DNA from: an uncultured Lachnospiraceae bacterium
GTDB taxonomy: Bacteria > Bacillota > Clostridia > Lachnospirales > Lachnospiraceae
NCBI GenBank assembly: GCA_947037115.1
Contig: CAMQTN010000016.1
Span: forward strand, 1 to 43,670
Direction of reading: 5' to 3'
DNA length: 43,670 bases
Shown here piece by piece: positions 39,968 through 43,670 of the stretch. The notes below the pieces were generated by a model. It was not told where the DNA came from, searched no databases, and saw only the letters and a program-made list of their open reading frames with translations. A program made the translations under genes and the position numbers. Position 1 is the first letter of the stretch. The number at the start of each line of letters is the position of its first letter.

Positions 39968-40545
39968 AGCTGGTGATGATCAGACACGGAAAAACAGAAT
40001 CCAACAGGCAGAGGCAGTATCTGGGGAGAAGGGACGAGGCCCTCTGCGAGACGGGGAGACAGGCGCTTTTGAAGTTAAAAAAGAGGCAGTGCTATCCGCC
40101 TGTGGATGTGCTGTTTGCAAGCCCCATGAGACGGTGTGTGCAGACTGCGGAAATTCTCTACCCGGGGATGGAGCCTGTCTGTATTGAAGAATGGACAGAG
40201 ATGGATTTTGGAACATTCGAAGGAAAAACTTATGAGGAACTGAAAGACGATATGAGATACCAAAGATGGCTTGACAGTGGCGGGGAGACGCCCTGTCCTG
40301 CAGGAGAAAGCCGGGCGGATTTTATTGTGCGCTGTGATAAGGGGTTTCAGACCATGCTCGGGATGCTGAAAGGGGAAGAGAAGACCGTGGGAATGATCGT
40401 GCATGGAGGCACCATAATGGCGCTTCTTGGCAGATATGGCGGCGGTGGTTATTTTGATTATCAGACGGCTAACGGCAGGGGATATCTGTGCGCCTGCAAA
40501 AGAGAAGACAACAGGCCCGAACTTACGGTGCTTGCACAATGGTAA
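39940..40545 (+). CDS. cobC: Alpha-ribazole phosphatase (histidine phosphatase family)
   Basis: 201 residues of the phosphoglycerate-mutase-like family. The phosphate site is MIRHGKTESN (H16), with 'LFASPMRRCVQTAEILYPGM', then EWTEMDFGTFEGKTYEEL and VHGGTIMALL, the second histidine. The position between CobU-like and CbiB genes makes the CobC role likely: it removes phosphate from alpha-ribazole 5'-phosphate or from cobalamin 5'-phosphate. ATG 39940 overlaps the preceding gene; ATG 39976 would cut into the RHG motif, so a start near 39940 is needed. Confidence 0.88.
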   Translation: MRNRTEDQIKLVMIRHGKTESNRQRQYLGRRDEALCETGRQALLKLKKRQCYPPVDVLFASPMRRCVQTAEILYPGMEPVCIEEWTEMDFGTFEGKTYEELKDDMRYQRWLDSGGETPCPAGESRADFIVRCDKGFQTMLGMLKGEEKTVGMIVHGGTIMALLGRYGGGGYFDYQTANGRGYLCACKREDNRPELTVLAQW

Positions 40546-40559
40546 GGCAGGAGCGGCGT

Positions 40560-41591
40560 ATGCAGGAAGTAGCAGTTTATCATATCATTGCTTTTTTTGT
40601 GGGATTTCTGCTGGATTTATTTCTGGGGGATCCCCATTGGATGCCGCACCCGGTTCGGCTGGCCGGGCGTTTGATCAGCGGAATGGAAACGGCGCTGCGC
40701 GGGCATGGGCGGCGCATGTTTGGCAAAAAGGCAGGACACAGGACAAAACATGGGGAGAATGCGGCGATAGGAGAATATCTGCGTGGCGTTTGGCTGGTCC
40801 TTGGCGTGGTTTTTTGTACGGTGGCGGTGGCGGCGGTCATCCTGCTTCTGGCATACCGGGTACATCCTTATGCGGGCGTTACGGCGGAAGCGGTCATGAC
40901 TTATCAGTTGCTGGCGGCCAAGTGCCTGAAAACGGAAAGTATGAAAGTTTACAATCATCTGGAAGCGCATGATCTGGAAGGGGCGAGAAAGGCGGTTTCC
41001 ATGATCGTCGGAAGAGATACGGATTGTCTTGATGAGGAAGGCGTTGCGAAGGCCGCGGTGGAGACGGTGGCGGAAAATACATCGGACGGCGTGATTGCAC
41101 CCATGCTTTACACAGCCCTTGGCGGCCCGGTTCTCGGCTTCTTTTATAAGGCGGTCAACACCTTGGATTCCATGGTCGGCTATCAAAATGAGCGGTATCT
41201 GTATTTTGGCAGAGCCGCCGCGAAGCTGGACGATCTGGTAAATTTTCTGCCTGCCAGAATCAGCGCCGGGCTCATGATTCTCTCGGCTTTTATCGGGGGA
41301 AAGGACTTTTCGGGGAAGGGAGCATTTTGCGTCTGGAAAAGGGATCGCAGGAAGCATGCAAGTCCCAACTCCGCCCAGACGGAATCCGTGTGCGCGGGGG
41401 CGCTTGGCGTCCGGCTTGCGGGGGACGCCAGTTATTTTGGGAAAATCGTAGAGAAACCTTATATCGGGGACGAAAGGCGCAGAGTGGAGGCGGAGGATAT
41501 CCGGCGGGCCAACCGCCTGATGTATCTGACGGCGTGGAGCGGCGAGATGGTCTGTCTGCTGTTCCTGTCTGCGGTCTGCGGGATGTGCTGA
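40560..41591 (+). CDS. cbiB: Adenosylcobinamide-phosphate synthase
   Basis: 343 residues, a membrane protein. 'FFVGFLLDLFLGDPHWMPHP' then VRLAGRLI is the diagnostic CbiB start; 'VETVAENTSDGVIAPMLYTA' and 'NTLDSMVGYQNERYLYFGRA' follow; the C-terminal 'GDASYFGKIVEKPYIGDERR' is also typical. It joins cobyric acid to aminopropanol phosphate. ATG 40560 has AGGAG at six-base spacing. The region around 280-300 (KRDRRKHASPNSAQTESVCA) matches the S/N-rich stretch with 'HASPNSA' found in this family. Translation is probably coupled to the phosphatase gene. Confidence 0.94.
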   Translation: MQEVAVYHIIAFFVGFLLDLFLGDPHWMPHPVRLAGRLISGMETALRGHGRRMFGKKAGHRTKHGENAAIGEYLRGVWLVLGVVFCTVAVAAVILLLAYRVHPYAGVTAEAVMTYQLLAAKCLKTESMKVYNHLEAHDLEGARKAVSMIVGRDTDCLDEEGVAKAAVETVAENTSDGVIAPMLYTALGGPVLGFFYKAVNTLDSMVGYQNERYLYFGRAAAKLDDLVNFLPARISAGLMILSAFIGGKDFSGKGAFCVWKRDRRKHASPNSAQTESVCAGALGVRLAGDASYFGKIVEKPYIGDERRRVEAEDIRRANRLMYLTAWSGEMVCLLFLSAVCGMC

Positions 41592-41608
41592 GAGGGACAG
41601 GGAAGACG

Positions 41609-42631
41609 ATGAGAGGACTACACGGGGGAGATGTTTATCGGAACAAGGTGCAGTATGATTTTTCTGTGAATACGAATCCGCTGGGAATGCCGGAGGCTGT
41701 GAGAGACGCCCTGCGTCTGGCGGCGGAGGACAGCGGCCGCTATCCGGATATCGGTCAGGAAGCGTTGAAAGAGGCCGTCAGCGGTATGCTTGGCGTATCG
41801 GAAACAAATCTGGTTTTCGGAAACGGCGCGTCGGAGCTTTTTATGGCGGTTGTGCGGGGAATAGAACCGAAAAGGACAGTGATACCGGTCCCCTCCTTCT
41901 ATGGCTACGAGTATGCGGCCGGGGCCGGTGGCGGCGGGATTGTCTTTTGCGAGACGAAGGAGCAGGAGGATTTCTTTCCGGGGGAAAAACTGTTTTCCCT
42001 TTTGACGCAGGATACGGATTTACTCTTTCTGGCGAATCCCAACAACCCTACGGGAAAGCTTTTGGGACGGGAATATCTTCGTACAGTGCTTACGCACTGC
42101 GCAAGGAGGGGGATTTATGTGGTGCTGGACGAATGCTTTATCTCATTCTGTGCGGGGCAACCTTCCATGCTGGGTGAAGCAGGGGACTTTGAGAATCTGA
42201 TACTGGTCAATGCCTTTACAAAAAGTTTTGCCATTCCAGGCGTGCGTCTGGGTTATCTGGTTTGTTCTGACGGGCAGATGTCACGGCGGATACAAAGACA
42301 GCTTCCCGAGTGGAACGTTTCTACGTTTGCGCAGGCAGCGGGAATTGTCTGTGCAGGACAGAAGGATTATCTGCAGCAGACGGTACGGTATGTGGAAAAG
42401 GAGCGGCTTTTTTTGGAGGAAGGCCTGCGGGCGCTTGGGATCAGCGCCTTTTCCGGGGAGGCCAATTTTCTCCTGCTTCACAGTGGGCGGGATCTCTACG
42501 GGGAATTGCTGAAGCAGGGAATTTTAATCCGGGACTGCAGGAATTTCCGGGGACTGTCAGAAGGGTATTACCGGATTGCGGTGAAAAGCAGGAGGGAAAA
42601 TGAAAGGCTGCTGCGGGCCTTACGGGAATAG
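41609..42631 (+). CDS. cobD: L-threonine-O-3-phosphate decarboxylase
   Basis: 340 residues, a class I PLP aminotransferase-fold enzyme. 'LANPNNPTGKLLGREYL' and D174 (VVLDECF) bind the cofactor ring; K205 in NAFTKSFAIPGVRLGYL forms the Schiff base. The start MRGLHGGDVYRNK has the H-G-G-D typical of CobD. It makes (R)-1-amino-2-propanol phosphate for CbiB, encoded just before it. The frame is open far upstream (to 41327) but that part overlaps cbiB; ATG 41609 is the natural start, with AGGGACAGGGAAG. Histidinol-phosphate aminotransferase is the main alternative, made unlikely by the context. Confidence 0.92.
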   Translation: MRGLHGGDVYRNKVQYDFSVNTNPLGMPEAVRDALRLAAEDSGRYPDIGQEALKEAVSGMLGVSETNLVFGNGASELFMAVVRGIEPKRTVIPVPSFYGYEYAAGAGGGGIVFCETKEQEDFFPGEKLFSLLTQDTDLLFLANPNNPTGKLLGREYLRTVLTHCARRGIYVVLDECFISFCAGQPSMLGEAGDFENLILVNAFTKSFAIPGVRLGYLVCSDGQMSRRIQRQLPEWNVSTFAQAAGIVCAGQKDYLQQTVRYVEKERLFLEEGLRALGISAFSGEANFLLLHSGRDLYGELLKQGILIRDCRNFRGLSEGYYRIAVKSRRENERLLRALRE

Positions 42632-43343
42632 ACGAAGAGAAAGAAAAGAGACGGGAAAAGGGGAAAGAAAAGATATGGAAGAAAGGAATGCGGCGGCCGG
42701 GACAGGAGAAGTGGTGCATGTGCGCCCGGAAGAAATTGAAAAGAGGAGTTTTGCGATTATTTCCAAGGAGTTAGAGCAGAGGGGAATTGAGCTTAAGGAG
42801 GCGGAAGCGCCGATTACTAAGCGTGTGATTCACACCAGCGCGGATTTTGACTATGCGGATACGATGACCTATTCCGAGAACGCGGTGGAGACGGCAGAAA
42901 ATCTTTTATTGAATGGGGCGGATATTGTGACGGACACCAACATGGCCCTTGCAGGGATCAACAAGCGGGCGTTGGCATCCCTTGGCGGAATGGCCCATTG
43001 CTTTATGGCGGACGAGGAGGTGGCGTCGCTTGCAGGGAAGCGAAACACCACAAGGGCGGCGGTCAGTATGGAGAAGGCAAGGGAGCTTGAAAAACCGATT
43101 ATTTTTGCCATAGGAAATGCGCCTACCGCGTTGATCCGGCTCTATGAGATGATGCAGGAAAGCGATTGGCGGCCTGCTTTTGTGATCGGCGTCCCGGTGG
43201 GATTTGTAAACGTGGAGACGGCCAAGGAGCTGATCATGGAGACCGGTGTGCCTTATATCGTCAACCGGGGAAGAAAAGGCGGCAGTAACATTGCCGCCGC
43301 CATCTGCAACGGGCTCCTCTATGAGCTGACACGAAAGGGGTGA
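42600..43343 (+). CDS. cbiC: Cobalt-precorrin-8 methylmutase
   Basis: 247 residues from ATG 42600, or 222 from ATG 42675. The catalytic histidine is in TKRVIHTSADFDYADTM (H78 or H53). 'GADIVTDTNMALAGINKRAL' and 'VGFVNVETAKELIMETGVPY', with VNRGRKGGSNIA, are CbiC signatures. It moves a methyl group from C-11 to C-12 in the corrin ring. ATG 42600 has AGGAGGGAAA directly before it but overlaps cobD by 32 bases and adds a basic, low-complexity tail (RRRERKETGKGERK). ATG 42675 gives the usual family length with a weaker site, so the start is uncertain. Confidence 0.92.
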   Translation: MKGCCGPYGNRRRERKETGKGERKDMEERNAAAGTGEVVHVRPEEIEKRSFAIISKELEQRGIELKEAEAPITKRVIHTSADFDYADTMTYSENAVETAENLLLNGADIVTDTNMALAGINKRALASLGGMAHCFMADEEVASLAGKRNTTRAAVSMEKARELEKPIIFAIGNAPTALIRLYEMMQESDWRPAFVIGVPVGFVNVETAKELIMETGVPYIVNRGRKGGSNIAAAICNGLLYELTRKG

Positions 43344-43347
43344 GCGG

Positions 43348-43670
43348 ATGCGGCACGGATTTACCACGGGAAGCTGTGCGGCGGCCGCGGCAAAAGCGGC
43401 GGCTTACATGCTGCTTACGGGCAGGGAGAAAAAGGAGATCCGGATAGAGACGCCGAAAGGAATCCCTTATACGGCGAAGCTTCTGGATATTGTGCGAAAG
43501 GAAACCAGCGTCAGCTGCGCTGTGGAAAAGGACGGCGGCGACGATCCCGATGTTACCACAGGCATGCGTATCTGTGCGAAGGTAGGTTTTCGGACAGAAC
43601 CGGTAATTGGGATCGTGGGCGGGCAGGGCGTGGGAAGGGTGACGAAACCCGGATTGGATCAGCCGGTGGG
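43348..43670 (+). CDS. cbiD: Cobalt-precorrin-5B C1-methyltransferase, N-terminal part
   Basis: ATG 43348 opens a frame that runs off the window after 107 codons. It begins MRHGFTTGSCAAAAAKAAAY, the hallmark CbiD start. KDGGDDPDVTTGMRI and GGQGVGRVTKPGLDQPVG follow, both diagnostic. The enzyme methylates C-1 during ring contraction chemistry in the anaerobic pathway. It starts four bases after the cbiC stop, with AAGGGGTGAGCGG upstream, so the operon clearly continues to the right. The C-terminal two thirds are not in view. Confidence 0.93.
   Translation, partial: MRHGFTTGSCAAAAAKAAAYMLLTGREKKEIRIETPKGIPYTAKLLDIVRKETSVSCAVEKDGGDDPDVTTGMRICAKVGFRTEPVIGIVGGQGVGRVTKPGLDQPV

Noticed and set aside
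41327..41608. N-terminal extension of the CobD frame back to 41327
   Set aside because: It overlaps the conserved C-terminus of CbiB, is Arg/Gly-rich, and the family start HGGDVY follows ATG 41609.
1..43670. CRISPR arrays, tRNA and rRNA genes
   Set aside because: I found no spaced direct repeats of CRISPR size, no cloverleaf with the T-loop GTTCGAATC-type core, and no rRNA-like stretch. This was done by eye, so a tRNA scan would settle it.

Overview
This 43.7 kb window looks like chromosomal DNA of an anaerobic, gut-type Clostridia, most likely a Lachnospiraceae. The basis is moderate GC with AGGAGG-type ribosome binding sites, TTGACA/TATAAT promoters, Gram-positive lipoproteins, an oxygen-independent (Cbi) cobalamin pathway, and clostridial families such as DUF3793, Rpn-like nucleases and GPH transporters. 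This is inference from protein character, not a database match. No rRNA, tRNA, CRISPR array or intact insertion sequence was recognised.

Layout. (1) 1-1780 is AT-rich and partly decayed: a cupin, an alpha/beta hydrolase, a frameshifted GNAT fragment and non-coding remnants. (2) 1784-8713 holds an acidic coiled-coil protein, an Lsa-like ABC-F ribosome-protection gene (minus strand) with a long attenuator-type leader, and a plus-strand cupin-MATE-aminopeptidase P run followed by a class II aldolase. (3) 8850-15116 is minus strand: a lipoprotein, then an operon of an FRG-domain protein and a complete carbohydrate ABC importer (ATPase, two permeases, binding protein with an unusual C-terminal membrane helix). 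(4) 15273-20215 holds an iron-sulfur flavoprotein, a Na/phosphate symporter with a DtxR-family regulator, two related small ORFs, an AlkD-like protein and an acetyltransferase. (5) 20483-22712 holds an Rpn-like nuclease, a PNPOx-like flavin protein and a zinc macrodomain ADP-ribose hydrolase. (6) 22953-26748 is a sugar or polyol module: ROK regulator, polyol dehydrogenase and GPH symporter. (7) 27006-29943 holds a DUF3793 gene behind two DtxR-box-like palindromes, an O-acetyltransferase, a GntR/FCD regulator, and a collapsed PadR/MATE gene pair. (8) 29940-43670 is a cobalamin operon that runs off the right edge.

The cobalamin operon starts with a promoter, a B12 riboswitch (aptamer 29991-30166) and a terminator-type expression platform. 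An exported CbiK-like lipoprotein, a two-domain lipoprotein and a BtuFCD-type importer follow. Next come nucleotide-loop assembly and late genes (cobQ/cbiP, cobT, cobU, cobS, a second short CobU-like gene, cobC, cbiB, cobD), and then corrin-ring genes (cbiC, cbiD, partial). Uptake, remodelling and synthesis therefore appear to share one B12-sensing switch.

The most striking signal is at 32587-32641. The lipoprotein gene ends on an in-phase A AAA AAG heptamer inside an A9 run, one codon before its TGA, with a possible hairpin 8 nt downstream. A -1 shift there would fuse it exactly into the substrate-binding domain, which otherwise has no signal peptide. This could be programmed frameshifting, transcriptional slippage or an indel. 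Other highlights are the three-codon leader peptide and tandem attenuators before the ABC-F gene, the exported cobaltochelatase-like protein, and the paired metal-regulator boxes before DUF3793.
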